Shown here piece after piece: positions 1 to 8,981 of a DNA stretch of 64,000 nucleotides; the stretch's first letter is position 1, and each line of letters opens with the position of its first letter. Both the position numbers and the translations under genes were made by a program. The notes below the pieces were generated by a model that was not told the DNA's origin, searched no databases, and worked only from the letters and a program-made list of their open reading frames with translations. The stretch lies in the NCBI GenBank assembly GCA_902362865.1, contig CABIYE010000017.1, positions 1,883-65,882 of the forward strand, in the 5' to 3' direction. This DNA is from Clostridiaceae bacterium. Its GTDB lineage: Bacteria; Bacillota; Clostridia; Lachnospirales; Lachnospiraceae.

Positions 1-3000
1 TGTAGTCTTAATTCCTGCACGGATAACATCGCCATCAAATCTTGGGCTTACAAATACATAATTTGCATTATCAACCGTTCCCAGACACCACAGCCAGCTG
101 TTTGCTACTGTAGAAGTCTTGAATGTTGCCTCAATAGCAAAAGATTCTGTCTCAATCAGGCCTGCAGGAAGTTCAACGTATTTTGTGCCTCCGTCAAATA
201 CTAATACAGCATCTGCATCGTCTCCCTCGCCTTCTGTCTGGAAGTCTGCCTCTGTAAATCCTACATATTCTGCATCATTACTATTACCTGACTTATCTAC
301 CAGTTTACCGTCTGTTGCAGTCATATCATAAGAAGCAACTAACTTTCTGGTCTCAACCGGTTTCAAAACTAAGCTTCCGGCTGCTTCCGTAAGATTAGTC
401 AGAGCCGCATCTACATCTGCCTGTGTTGCATTCTCGTTCGCATAAACTAATCTTGCCGCTGTAAGAGCTGTCTCATATGCTGTCCAGCTAGTAGGTTCAT
501 ACTTGTCTGCTTCCGAAGCATCAATCGCTCCATCAATCGCTGCCTTAAGTTCATCTTTATTAGTTTGTACTACTAATTCTTTATATAGATACCATTCAAA
601 TGCTGCCGCTCCCATCATTGTACCATCTTCCAGTTTTCCCGGAGTCGTTGTTACACGGATCTTGGAAGTCTGTATTGTTTCAAAGCCGTAAATATCTGCA
701 GCATCCGTTGCAGTTTTCGAATTATAAGTCCATTCGTTTCCTGCCGGAGTAACTTCTGTCCATTCATTTTCTGCATTCATATACTCGATTTTCACTGCCT
801 TAGGGGCCAGAACTCCAGTAGTATCATCATACCAATTAATCGCACAAGTTGAAATTTCTACTGTTCTGTCTCCAAAATCATACATAATCCACTGACCTTC
901 TGTAATTCCATCGGAAACATAACCATTCCACATTGTGTTCAAATCATTATCTTTCAAATTAGAAGCAGGCTGTCCCCACTCAGAATGAGCAATATTTGCA
1001 GATGCCGTTGCATACTCACGGATATCTATCGGTTCCAGAGCTGCTTCTGCTGCTTCAAGAGCATCTTTTGCTTCATCTACTTCTTGCTGTGTAGCGTCTG
1101 CCCTGTCAAGAATATCCTGTGCTTTTGTAAGAGCTGCCTGATATGGTGTCCAAGAATCTTCCGTATACTTACCTGCATCCGTCTTAGCATTGTTAATTGC
1201 TTCCTGGAGGGCAGTTTTGTCAACAGTTACTTTTAATTTGCTCTGTGCTTCTGTCAACGCAGTTACAACATCTTCAACTTCCTGCTGGGTTGCTTCCTCG
1301 TCTGCAGAAACCGCTTTCGCCTCTGTAAAGGCCTTCTCATAAGCCGCCCAGCTTTCTGCTTCATACTTATCCTTATCATCTAAGGATACTGCTGCTTCGA
1401 TTGCAGCATTCAGCGCTGTCTTATCTGCTTTCTTTGTTAATGCATTCTGTGCTTTCGTAAGCGCTGCTTCTGCTGCATCTGCTTCTGCCTGGGTTACCTC
1501 CTTATTATCATATACCTCCTTCGCATCTGCGAGGGCATCTTCATAGGCCTTCCAGCTGCTTGGTGTATAATCAGCTTCTTTCCCGACTTCCTTATCAATT
1601 GCTGCTTTCAATGCATCTTTTTCTACATATTTCAGTGCTTCTGCCGCAATCTCTTCCGCCGTCATAACACGGCTTACAATCTTATAATTGTCAATCAGAC
1701 CGGTCATATATTCTCCGCTCGTCCAAGTGGATTTACCAATGTAGAGAATACTGTTGTCTCCCAATAATTCAGGAATTGATACGCTACTTGCTTCCCGTCC
1801 TGCTTCCACACCATTTACATAGAGAATCGTCTCATCCTCTGCATAAACAACAGTGATATAAGACCACTTATTCTCGCCTGCCGCATAATCCGGTGAATCA
1901 GGTCTATCCTGTGCATTACTGTTGAAACGCTGTGCCGCTATCTTGCCATTATCGTCAAAGATTCCCAAATATTTTTCACTCCTGTACAGCTGCTGATTTG
2001 CATTCGGAGCTGCAAAGAATCCCCAGTTGGTTCTACTTTGTCCCGGATTAATCTGGAAGGATACGGTCATTTCCTTTACGCCTGTCAACAGGCTTGTGTC
2101 ATCTTTTGCTGTTACATTCAGGAACTGGCTGGTTCCGTCCAGTTTCAATGCCTTTCCTGTGCCATGGTCGACCAGTGTATAAGTACCGGATGCCTTCGCA
2201 TTGCCGCCATCGAAGGCTTCGCCTTCTGCCGGTTCTGCATCAAAGTTAAAGTCTGCCAGAACTTCCGGAATCTCCGATTCTGCCTTCTCTTTCAACGCTG
2301 CTTCTGCTGCTTCAAGAGCATCTTTTGCTTCATCTACTTCTTGCTGTGTAGCATCTGTCTTGTCAAGAATCCTCTGTGCTGCTGTAAGAGCTACCTGATA
2401 TTCTGCCCAGGAATCTTCCGTATATTTATGTTCCTCTGTCTTAGCATTGTTGACAACCGCCTGAAGTGCAGATTTGTCAGCTTCTGCAAAGACTAATGTC
2501 CATACATCCGCACTCTCTGCATTGTCAGCAGCTACTACAAAAGCGCCGCTTCCATATGCAACATCACCCAGTGCAAGATACTTTCCGTCTGCATTCTTAA
2601 TTTTGTAAGAATCAGCAGTTTCTTCTTTTTCCAGAATAAAGTTCTGTGCATCAGCTTCTGCCTTCTGAACTGCTTTACCTTCTTCGGAAATAGCCAGGAA
2701 CAGACCGCTGTTCTTATTTTGCAATTGATAAAGTCCTTTTTCATCTGTCCGTATCAATGTCCAACGATAATTATCTGTCGTTTCACCCGGCCATGCGAGA
2801 GTCTGCATATCAACCTCTTTACTATTATCATCAATGCACAATCTCTTCAGAGAGTCTCCTGCTCCCGTTTCAACAAAGTATTTTCCAACAAATTCTTTTG
2901 TTTCCACTTCTGCAGATTTCTTATTTACAGTAACCGTAAATGTTGCTTCTTTTCCTTCGTAAGCAACAGTAATGGTCTGTACTCCAGGAGTATTTGAATC

Positions 3001-4995
3001 ATAACCTGCAATGCTATAATCACCAATTGCAACTTCAATTTCTGATTTGTCACTGTACACCGCTGTTACAACCATTCCTTCTGTAGCAAGGTCTTCACCA
3101 AACTCATAAACCGTTTTTGCTGGTGGTGTAACCTTGATAGACTCAAGAACTGGTTTCTCTTTAAGGTTTCCCTGAGCTTCTGTCAACTCTGCCTCTGCAG
3201 TATTAGCCTCTGCCTGTGTAGCGCCTGCTTTCGCAATTACCTCCTTTGCCGCTGTTAATTTCTCTGCAAAGGTTGCCCAGCTTTCAGCCGTATAATCATC
3301 CTGAACTTTCGTTTCAGCGTCAGCCACTGCCGCCTTAAGAGCCGTCAGGTCTGTCCTTACACTAATAGAGAAGTTATCCATATATCCATTTGTATATTCT
3401 CCACTTCCCCAGTTCGCTTTTCCAATCTGAATAACACTTTCCTCACCAAGGATGTCTGTAAGTGCAAATGGGTTGCTTTCCGCTCCTACTTTCACACCAT
3501 CCAGATAAAGAATAATAGATGTTTCACTTAATACCAGATCAACATGCGTCCATACATTTGCTGCTATAGTGCCTCCAACACTGGGCTGTCTTGGAACACC
3601 ATTTAATGTACCATTATATCTTTGAGCCGTAATATTAGCATCTACAACCAGACCAACATAGTGTTCAGAAGCATACTTCTGTTCATTTGTATTTGGAGCT
3701 GCAAAGAACGGCCAGTTCGAACCCGTTCCGTCTGTCTTATAGTCAAAGGATATTTTCATATCTGTTACGCCTGTCAGCAGACTGGAATCATCTTTCGCAA
3801 CAACATTCAAGAATTCGTTTTTATTTGCTTTTTCAAGCTGCAACACTGAACCTTTTTCATCATCCTGAGCAAGCAGATCCGCAAGCGCTATATCTGCACT
3901 TCCAGATACTGCTTTCGCGCCTTCACTTGAGAATCCTGTATCCACATCGTCAAATGTGAAATTCGCAATTGCATTTGGATAAAAATTGCCTAATTCTGAC
4001 GCTGCTGCATCTACTCTCACATCTACAGAATCACTGGCAATTTCCGTCTCACCATCCATAAGTGCAGCTTTAATACTTGCCGTACCTTCTCCAACATATG
4101 TAACCGTTCCATTATCAGCTACAGTTGCAACCTCCTCATTAGACGAAGACCATTTCACTGCCACTTCATTTGTGCTTATAAAATCAGCATTCAACTCGGC
4201 AGTATCACCAACAACAGCCGAAGAAACATCACCTGAGATTGCAATGCTAGCCGCATTATCATATAAGTACTTCGCTTCTGCTGCGCTAACTGCCTGGTTG
4301 TAAACCTTCACCTCGTCGATAGAGCCGTTAAATAGCGCATCACCCCAGAACGTAACACCCAGATAAATATCATTATTCGTATTCGTCTCTGCACACGCTG
4401 TCGGACTTACCTCTCCCGTTCCAACGGCTGCGCCGTCTTTATATAGGGTTGCCGTTCCATTGTCTACTGACAAGATATACTGCTGCCATTCATTCTGTGT
4501 ATATGCAACACCACTAATCGGCGTATGATAACCATTGTCATACTTTGACCATAACTTAAGTGCACTTCCAGTTCCTGCCAAGCCGATCCAGTTCTCAGGG
4601 TTATTATATCCCATAAAAAGAACTGCACCGTTATTTGCGACATTCGCTACTGGTTTCATCCATAAACTTATCGTATATTCAGTTCCCACATTATTCAGAT
4701 TCAAATCCAAGCCATACTGTCCGCCTAAGTTCACAGATTTGCCTTCGCCATCTCTTCCAGTATCATAACTAATCTCTCCGTTATACTCGCCCATTGCAAG
4801 TGCTTTTGGCTCAGCTTCAATACTTCCCTGTGATTCAGTTAGCTTGTCTTCAAAATCATACTGATAAACAGGCGTCGGCGGCGTAATTTTATTCACTGCC
4901 GCATTGGAAATCAAAGCTGTTCCCGGAATTGACGTTGCCACAAATGCTGCTGCCAGCGTAATCGACAACGCTTTCCGCAAAAAATTCTTTTTCAT
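1..4995 (-). CDS. Giant secreted LamG/FIVAR/discoidin multidomain protein (C-terminus outside window)
   Basis: The frame is open from ATG 4995 (AGGAGG at 5003-5008) to the left edge, giving 1665 codons with no stop. A Sec signal peptide (MKKNFLRKALSITLAAAFVA) is followed, by approximate residue, by LamG/concanavalin-like 40-225, Big_2-like Ig 230-315, LamG 340-545, FIVAR 545-605, Big_4-like 608-685, a beta-trefoil-like segment 690-835, FIVAR 838-900, LamG 905-1115, three FIVAR 1123-1315, an F5/8 discoidin-like domain 1318-1468, FIVAR 1475-1540, and the start of another LamG. Each FIVAR copy carries the A-T-Q-x-E/D-V-D type motif. No catalytic domain is visible in this part. Such architectures are usual in cell-surface glycan-binding proteins and large glycoside hydrolases of gut Firmicutes, so an enzyme domain may lie beyond the edge. 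Domain assignments come from reading the translation and boundaries are rough. Confidence 0.85.
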   Translation of the reverse strand, partial: MKKNFLRKALSITLAAAFVATSIPGTALISNAAVNKITPPTPVYQYDFEDKLTESQGSIEAEPKALAMGEYNGEISYDTGRDGEGKSVNLGGQYGLDLNLNNVGTEYTISLWMKPVANVANNGAVLFMGYNNPENWIGLAGTGSALKLWSKYDNGYHTPISGVAYTQNEWQQYILSVDNGTATLYKDGAAVGTGEVSPTACAETNTNNDIYLGVTFWGDALFNGSIDEVKVYNQAVSAAEAKYLYDNAASIAISGDVSSAVVGDTAELNADFISTNEVAVKWSSSNEEVATVADNGTVTYVGEGTASIKAALMDGETEIASDSVDVRVDAAASELGNFYPNAIANFTFDDVDTGFSSEGAKAVSGSADIALADLLAQDDEKGSVLQLEKANKNEFLNVVAKDDSSLLTGVTDMKISFDYKTDGTGSNWPFFAAPNTNEQKYASEHYVGLVVDANITAQRYNGTLNGVPRQPSVGGTIAANVWTHVDLVLSETSIILYLDGVKVGAESNPFALTDILGEESVIQIGKANWGSGEYTNGYMDNFSISVRTDLTALKAAVADAETKVQDDYTAESWATFAEKLTAAKEVIAKAGATQAEANTAEAELTEAQGNLKEKPVLESIKVTPPAKTVYEFGEDLATEGMVVTAVYSDKSEIEVAIGDYSIAGYDSNTPGVQTITVAYEGKEATFTVTVNKKSAEVETKEFVGKYFVETGAGDSLKRLCIDDNSKEVDMQTLAWPGETTDNYRWTLIRTDEKGLYQLQNKNSGLFLAISEEGKAVQKAEADAQNFILEKEETADSYKIKNADGKYLALGDVAYGSGAFVVAADNAESADVWTLVFAEADKSALQAVVNNAKTEEHKYTEDSWAEYQVALTAAQRILDKTDATQQEVDEAKDALEAAEAALKEKAESEIPEVLADFNFDAEPAEGEAFDGGNAKASGTYTLVDHGTGKALKLDGTSQFLNVTAKDDTSLLTGVKEMTVSFQINPGQSRTNWGFFAAPNANQQLYRSEKYLGIFDDNGKIAAQRFNSNAQDRPDSPDYAAGENKWSYITVVYAEDETILYVNGVEAGREASSVSIPELLGDNSILYIGKSTWTSGEYMTGLIDNYKIVSRVMTAEEIAAEALKYVEKDALKAAIDKEVGKEADYTPSSWKAYEDALADAKEVYDNKEVTQAEADAAEAALTKAQNALTKKADKTALNAAIEAAVSLDDKDKYEAESWAAYEKAFTEAKAVSADEEATQQEVEDVVTALTEAQSKLKVTVDKTALQEAINNAKTDAGKYTEDSWTPYQAALTKAQDILDRADATQQEVDEAKDALEAAEAALEPIDIREYATASANIAHSEWGQPASNLKDNDLNTMWNGYVSDGITEGQWIMYDFGDRTVEISTCAINWYDDTTGVLAPKAVKIEYMNAENEWTEVTPAGNEWTYNSKTATDAADIYGFETIQTSKIRVTTTPGKLEDGTMMGAAAFEWYLYKELVVQTNKDELKAAIDGAIDASEADKYEPTSWTAYETALTAARLVYANENATQADVDAALTNLTEAAGSLVLKPVETRKLVASYDMTATDGKLVDKSGNSNDAEYVGFTEADFQTEGEGDDADAVLVFDGGTKYVELPAGLIETESFAIEATFKTSTVANSWLWCLGTVDNANYVFVSPRFDGDVIRAGIKTT

Positions 4996-5160
4996 TACTT
5001 GTCCTCCTTTTTATTTTTGCCAATACAAAAACCCTACCCTCCTTCGCCTCATATTCTCTAACAGATATAAAAAATTATAAACAATTTAAACAAAAAAATC
5101 TATATCTTTTCTTAATAATTATTAAAATATATCAAAAAGTAATTTTTTCTTTTTTAACAC

Positions 5161-5189
5161 TTGCATTTATCAAAAACCTATTATATAAT
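5161..5189 (+). promoter_or_regulatory. Sigma-A-type promoter for tRNA-Lys
   Basis: TTGCAT at 5161-5166 and a perfect TATAAT at 5184-5189 are separated by 17 bp in otherwise A+T-rich DNA. The -10 ends 45 bases before the tRNA. The -10 region is itself palindromic (CTATTATATAATAG). Confidence 0.65.
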
Positions 5190-5234
5190 AGCTTTTGCGT
5201 TGAGCAGATAACAAATTAATAAAATATTCGACAT

Positions 5235-5307
5235 GCGCGATTAGCTCAGCTGGCAGAGCACCTGACTCTTAATCAGGGTGTCCAGGGTTCGAACCCCTGA
5301 TCGCGCA
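5235..5307 (+). tRNA. tRNA-Lys (anticodon CUU)
   Basis: A complete cloverleaf can be folded. The acceptor stem is GCGCGAT/ATCGCGC, the D-stem GCTC/GAGC, the anticodon stem CCTGA/TCAGG with loop CTCTTAA, and the T-arm CAGGG-TTCGAAC-CCCTG, with discriminator A at 5307. The anticodon CTT reads AAG (Lys). CCA is not encoded. Confidence 0.96.
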
Positions 5308-5310
5308 GTT

Positions 5311-5362
5311 AGGAATCACTGTTTTTGGCGACATGAGAGCGTTGGGGGCGGTGATTCCTTTT
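5311..5362 (+). terminator. Terminator-like hairpin after tRNA-Lys
   Basis: AGGAATCAC (5311-5319) pairs with GTGATTCCT (5351-5359), followed by a short T-rich tail. The 31-nt loop is long for an intrinsic terminator, so this is tentative. Confidence 0.5.
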
Positions 5363-5387
5363 CTTATGTATATATTACGCCCTTCCT

Positions 5388-5476
5388 GCATATATATAAT
5401 GCCAGGGTCAAAAGGTCTTTTCCCCACGTGAGCTTGCTCATAAGCGGGGCTTTTGACCCCAACATCATATATACGC
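5388..5476. repeat. 89-nt multi-tier palindromic element before 5494 gene
   Basis: Nested complementary arms are visible. The outer pair is 5388-5401 with 5463-5476 (14 positions, two of them G-T wobbles). The middle pair is GGGTCAAAAG 5405-5414 with CTTTTGACCC 5450-5459. Inside are CCCC/GGGG and a tip GAGC-TT-GCTC. It ends three bases before the AGGAGG of the next gene, so if transcribed it would form the end of that leader. No ORF and no transposase are present. It may belong to a dispersed palindromic repeat family or be a structured leader; one copy cannot tell. Confidence 0.65.
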
Positions 5477-5493
5477 TCAGGAGGTACAAGCTT

Positions 5494-6000
5494 ATGCATA
5501 AATTCATCCGCCGCAAAGATATTCCTTACATCATTCTCACGATTCTGCTGGGAAGCGTCTTTCATTTCCTATATGATTTTTCAGAACAGAATCCATTTAC
5601 CGCACTGTTTACTCCTATCAATGAATCCGTCTGGGAACATCTGAAACTATTGTTTTTCCCTCTTTTTTTCGTTACAATCATCCAATACCATGTGATCCGG
5701 CCAATGAAAACCGCATTCTTCGGCTCCCGCCTTGCCGGGGCATGGGGCGGCATGGCATTTATTGTTATTTTCTTCTATATTTATACCGCCGTGCTGGGAA
5801 CCGATCTTCTGCTGATGGATCTTCTGCTTTTTGTTATCGGCGTTTTTCTTTCTTTTTACCTTTCTGCACGCCTGTACCGGGCCTTTTGGAATACAAGCGA
5901 ATTACTCATTCTGTTCGGGTGGCTGGGCAGCATCCTTCTTTTTTGGGGCTTCACCTGTTTTCCACCTGATTTTCTCCTCTTTTACCCGCCGCAGAAATAA
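5494..6000 (+). CDS. Small polytopic membrane protein (DUF6512-like)
   Basis: Starting at ATG 5494 with AGGAGG at 5479-5484, the product is 168 residues (MHKFIRRKDIPYIILTILLG...). An upstream extension would run back through the tRNA and is not real. There are about five hydrophobic segments, with the conserved-looking stretch N-E-S-V-W-E-H-L-K-L-L-F-F-P after the first helix, which I associate with the uncharacterised DUF6512 family of Clostridia. No transport or catalytic motif is evident and function is unknown. It lies between a structured palindrome and the ATC-hydrolase-like gene, 77 bases apart. Confidence 0.75.
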   Translation: MHKFIRRKDIPYIILTILLGSVFHFLYDFSEQNPFTALFTPINESVWEHLKLLFFPLFFVTIIQYHVIRPMKTAFFGSRLAGAWGGMAFIVIFFYIYTAVLGTDLLLMDLLLFVIGVFLSFYLSARLYRAFWNTSELLILFGWLGSILLFWGFTCFPPDFLLFYPPQK

Positions 6001-6077
6001 CTTTTCTTCCACATTTCTCAAAATTGGCGTATAATAATGCTATCTTATTCTTGTAACCGAAGAAGGGAGGATTATTT

Positions 6078-6782
6078 ATGGCAAAAGAAACTATCCTGTG
6101 TAAAATCGAACATCATGCCGTTCTTTTTGCATTGTTGGCAAAATATGCCATTACCGGCAGCGGAGAAGCCGGAAGAGAGGCTATTTTAAAAGGCATGACA
6201 AAATACGGCAATGAGCGTGGCGCACGTATGGCGGCAAATGCCCTTGCCCACGGCGATGAGCTGTCTGTCATGACGAATCAGGCATATGGAGAATGGCGCC
6301 CGGATTATGACGGGCAAATGGATTTTGGCACGCTCCGCACCGAACCCACCTTGCAGACCTACATTGCCAGATGTGCCTGGTGTGATGCCTGGAAGAAACA
6401 TGGTCTGTTAGATTATGGGAAATATTATTGTGTAAATGTCGATAACGCTGTCTACCAGGGATTCCGGCAGGATTTCGTCTGTACCCCAATCTCTGTTTCT
6501 CTGAGCTGGGGCGGAGAGCGCTGTGAATTTGACTGGAACCAGCCGCTGACAGGAGAAGAAGTCATTTCACTGGCAAAAAAGAAGAAATCGCTGGGCACCT
6601 CTTGCATGAAAGATTTTAATTTTCACACCGCTCACCTTTTACATACCGTCGGCAACACGTTAAAAGAAGAATTGGGAGATGCCGGAGAGATTGCGGTGGA
6701 CAATGCTTTGAATGAGTATACTGAAAAATTTGGCCGGGAATACCTGGATGTATTGAAAGAGGTTGACAGCAATGAATTTTAA
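6078..6782 (+). CDS. L-2-amino-thiazoline-4-carboxylate (ATC) hydrolase-like protein
   Basis: The product is 234 residues and starts at ATG 6078 behind AAGGGAGG. The overall pattern, with a helical N-terminus carrying GMTKYGNERGARMA, a Y-I-A-R-C-A-W-C-D-A-W segment, and a C-terminal half with F-D-W and S-C-M-K-D-F-N-F-H-T-A-H, resembles the ATC hydrolase family. In pseudomonads that enzyme opens 2-aminothiazoline-4-carboxylate to N-carbamoyl-cysteine on the way to cysteine. The gene overlaps the next one by 11 bases, so the two are very likely co-translated. Substrate here is inferred from family resemblance only; many clostridial members are untested. Confidence 0.7.
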   Translation: MAKETILCKIEHHAVLFALLAKYAITGSGEAGREAILKGMTKYGNERGARMAANALAHGDELSVMTNQAYGEWRPDYDGQMDFGTLRTEPTLQTYIARCAWCDAWKKHGLLDYGKYYCVNVDNAVYQGFRQDFVCTPISVSLSWGGERCEFDWNQPLTGEEVISLAKKKKSLGTSCMKDFNFHTAHLLHTVGNTLKEELGDAGEIAVDNALNEYTEKFGREYLDVLKEVDSNEF

Positions 6783-8097
6783 TAGTTATCTGAACCTGTC
6801 AGACGGTATTTCCAACCCTATTACCGACTGGCTGGCCGCACATGAAAAGGATATTATACATACGGCAGACTATATTTTCCATCATCCGGAACTTGCTTAT
6901 CAGGAAAAGGAATCTTCCCGATGCCTGGCTGCTTTTCTGGAAAAAAACGGATTTAAGATCACCTGGAATATTGCTGGAATCGAAACAGCATTTACCGCAG
7001 AATGGGGACATGGAACGCCCGTGATCGGGTTTCTTGCCGAATACGATGCTCTGGCAGAACTGGGACATGCCTGCGGACATAACCTTTTGGGCACGGGCGC
7101 TGCTGCAGCCGCATGCGCTTTGAAAGCCGATATGGAAAAATCCCCGGATGCTTCCGGTACAGGCTGCACAATCCGCGTGTACGGCTGCCCGGCAGAAGAA
7201 ATTATGTCAGGGAAAATCATTATGAACCGTCATGGTGCATTTGACGGTCTGGACGTGGCTGTCACCTGGCATCCTTTCGATACAAACCGTGTCAGCAATG
7301 ACATCTGGCAGGCACAGGACATTAAGAATTACATTTTCCACGGTGTCAGCGCCCATGCTTCCAAATCACCGGAAGAGGGTAGAAGCGCCCTGGATGCCGC
7401 CGAACTTATGAATATCGGCGTCAATTACCTGCGCGAGCATGTGCCCGGCGATGTCCGTATGCACTATGCATATGCTGATAACGGACGTCCCGCAAATGTC
7501 GTCCCGGATTATGCTAAAACCAATTACTTCATCCGTTCCAGCAAGCGCTGCCGCACGGAGGACGCCAGCGAGCGAGTCGACAACTGCGCCAGAGGCGCCG
7601 CTCTGATGACAGGGACTTCCGTTGAAATAGAGCTTCTCGGAAGCTGCAAGGAGATGAAAGTGAACCGCATACTGGCGGAGATTTATTACAAAGCAATGTC
7701 AAGAATCCCTACACCGGAATACACTCCCGAAGAGCTGAATCTGGCGGCTGAAATTAGCAAAGAAGCCGGACTCAGCAATGGAGAAAATTACTTTGGCGGA
7801 CTGGAGCCTTTGGAACCGGAGCCGGTGCCCATTGCTATCGGCACTGACGTATCGGAAGTCAGTCACGTGATTCCCACCATTACATTAAGCGCCGCGACCA
7901 TGTGCAAGGGCACACCGCTGCACCACTGGGCTGCCGCCAGACAGGCCGGAATGAGCATCGGACAAAAAGGTATGCTGTACGCGGCAAGATGTATGGCGGA
8001 AGGCACAAAATTATTGCTTTCAAAACCAGAGAATCTGCAAAAGGTCTGGGAGTATCACTTAAACACACTCGAAACAAAAGAAAGGAGTTTTCTATGA
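6772..8097 (+). CDS. M20 family amidohydrolase (AbgB-like)
   Basis: I chose ATG 6772, nine bases after GAAAGAGG; a TTG nine bases upstream is less likely. The 441-residue product has the M20 metal-site signatures: HHPELAYQE near the N-terminus, G-H-A-C-G-H-N around residue 100 and C-P-A-E-E around 142. A late V-S-H-V-I-P and L-H-H-W complete the pattern. It resembles p-aminobenzoyl-glutamate hydrolase and carbamoyl/acyl amino-acid hydrolases, cleaving an amide from an amino acid in the cytoplasm (no signal peptide). It overlaps the ATC-hydrolase-like gene upstream and proC downstream (ATGA). One inference is that it removes the carbamoyl group made by the upstream protein; an aminobenzoyl-glutamate or dipeptide substrate is equally possible. 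Confidence 0.88.
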   Translation: MNFNSYLNLSDGISNPITDWLAAHEKDIIHTADYIFHHPELAYQEKESSRCLAAFLEKNGFKITWNIAGIETAFTAEWGHGTPVIGFLAEYDALAELGHACGHNLLGTGAAAAACALKADMEKSPDASGTGCTIRVYGCPAEEIMSGKIIMNRHGAFDGLDVAVTWHPFDTNRVSNDIWQAQDIKNYIFHGVSAHASKSPEEGRSALDAAELMNIGVNYLREHVPGDVRMHYAYADNGRPANVVPDYAKTNYFIRSSKRCRTEDASERVDNCARGAALMTGTSVEIELLGSCKEMKVNRILAEIYYKAMSRIPTPEYTPEELNLAAEISKEAGLSNGENYFGGLEPLEPEPVPIAIGTDVSEVSHVIPTITLSAATMCKGTPLHHWAAARQAGMSIGQKGMLYAARCMAEGTKLLLSKPENLQKVWEYHLNTLETKERSFL

Positions 8098-8891
8098 TTA
8101 CGAAAAAAATTGGTATTATCGGCTGCGGCAATATGGGAGGAGCTATCCTTTACGGAGCCTTGGAAAGCGGAATTATCACCTGTGAGCAGGCATATGTCTA
8201 TGACATCAACCCCGCCATGATGGATAAGGCAGAAAAATGGGGCGTGAATCTTGCCAAAAGCGATGCGGACGTCTGCCAAAAAAGCGATATTGTCCTTCTT
8301 GCCGTAAAACCGCAAAATGCGGCGGAAGCACTTTCCCAGTGCCAAAAAGAACTGGACGGAAAGGCTATGATGTCCATTGTTGCCGGAGTTACCGTAGAAC
8401 GCCTCCGAAATATGATAGACGGGCTTCCAAGAATTCTTCGTATTATGCCAAATACCCCCGCAATGGTATTTGAAGGCGCTTTTGCCCTCTGTTCTGACAA
8501 TGATTTTACGGAAGAAGAATTGGATGCGGCAAAGTCAATCTGCGAAGCAATCGGTATTGTAGAATTGGTTCCCGAACATCTGATTGACGCTGTATGCGGA
8601 TTAAGTGGCGGCGGTCCGGCTTATGCCGCAATGTTCATTGAAGCAATGGCAGACGGAGGTGTAAAGCAGGGACTCCCACGTGCCACGGCATACCGCCTGG
8701 CTGCCCAGACCTGTCTTGGCACCGCCAAAATGATTCTGGAAAAAGGTATCCACCCGGGTCAGCTCAAAGATATGGTAACCTCTCCAGGCGGAACTACAAT
8801 TGAGGGCTGCGAAGCGTTGGAACGCGGCGGTATGCGATACGCTGTTATCGACTGTATCAATGCAGGAACCGAAAAGTCAAAACGCTTGTAG
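8094..8891 (+). CDS. proC: Pyrroline-5-carboxylate reductase
   Basis: The product is 265 residues, starting at ATG 8094 with AAAGGAG upstream; the ATGA overlaps the stop of the amidohydrolase gene. An N-terminal Rossmann motif G-I-I-G-C-G-N-M-G-G, the V-K-P segment, R-I-M-P-N-T-P-A around residue 120, and the signature G-L-S-G-G-G-P-A-Y with a late P-G-G-T-T-I-E are all present. These are diagnostic for P5C reductase, which reduces pyrroline-5-carboxylate to proline with NAD(P)H. It is the last gene of the run and is followed by a strong hairpin. Confidence 0.95.
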   Translation: MITKKIGIIGCGNMGGAILYGALESGIITCEQAYVYDINPAMMDKAEKWGVNLAKSDADVCQKSDIVLLAVKPQNAAEALSQCQKELDGKAMMSIVAGVTVERLRNMIDGLPRILRIMPNTPAMVFEGAFALCSDNDFTEEELDAAKSICEAIGIVELVPEHLIDAVCGLSGGGPAYAAMFIEAMADGGVKQGLPRATAYRLAAQTCLGTAKMILEKGIHPGQLKDMVTSPGGTTIEGCEALERGGMRYAVIDCINAGTEKSKRL

Positions 8892-8924
8892 ATTCCCTCT
8901 GGAACTTTCCTATAAAAAACAGAA

Positions 8925-8965
8925 AACCGCAGATTCATCTCTTTTCATTGAATCTGCGGTTCTTC
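8925..8965. terminator. Bidirectional terminator between proC and DUF1002 gene
   Basis: AACCGCAGATTCA (8925-8937) pairs perfectly with TGAATCTGCGGTT (8949-8961) over an 11-nt loop. It has T-rich DNA to the right and A-rich DNA to the left, so it suits both convergent genes. Confidence 0.85.
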
Positions 8966-8981
8966 CATTTACCTTCTCTTC

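Noticed and set aside
5278..5493. Upstream extension of the small membrane protein frame (starting in the tRNA)
   Set aside because: It would cross the tRNA, its terminator and the palindromic element; the AGGAGG before 5494 fixes the start.
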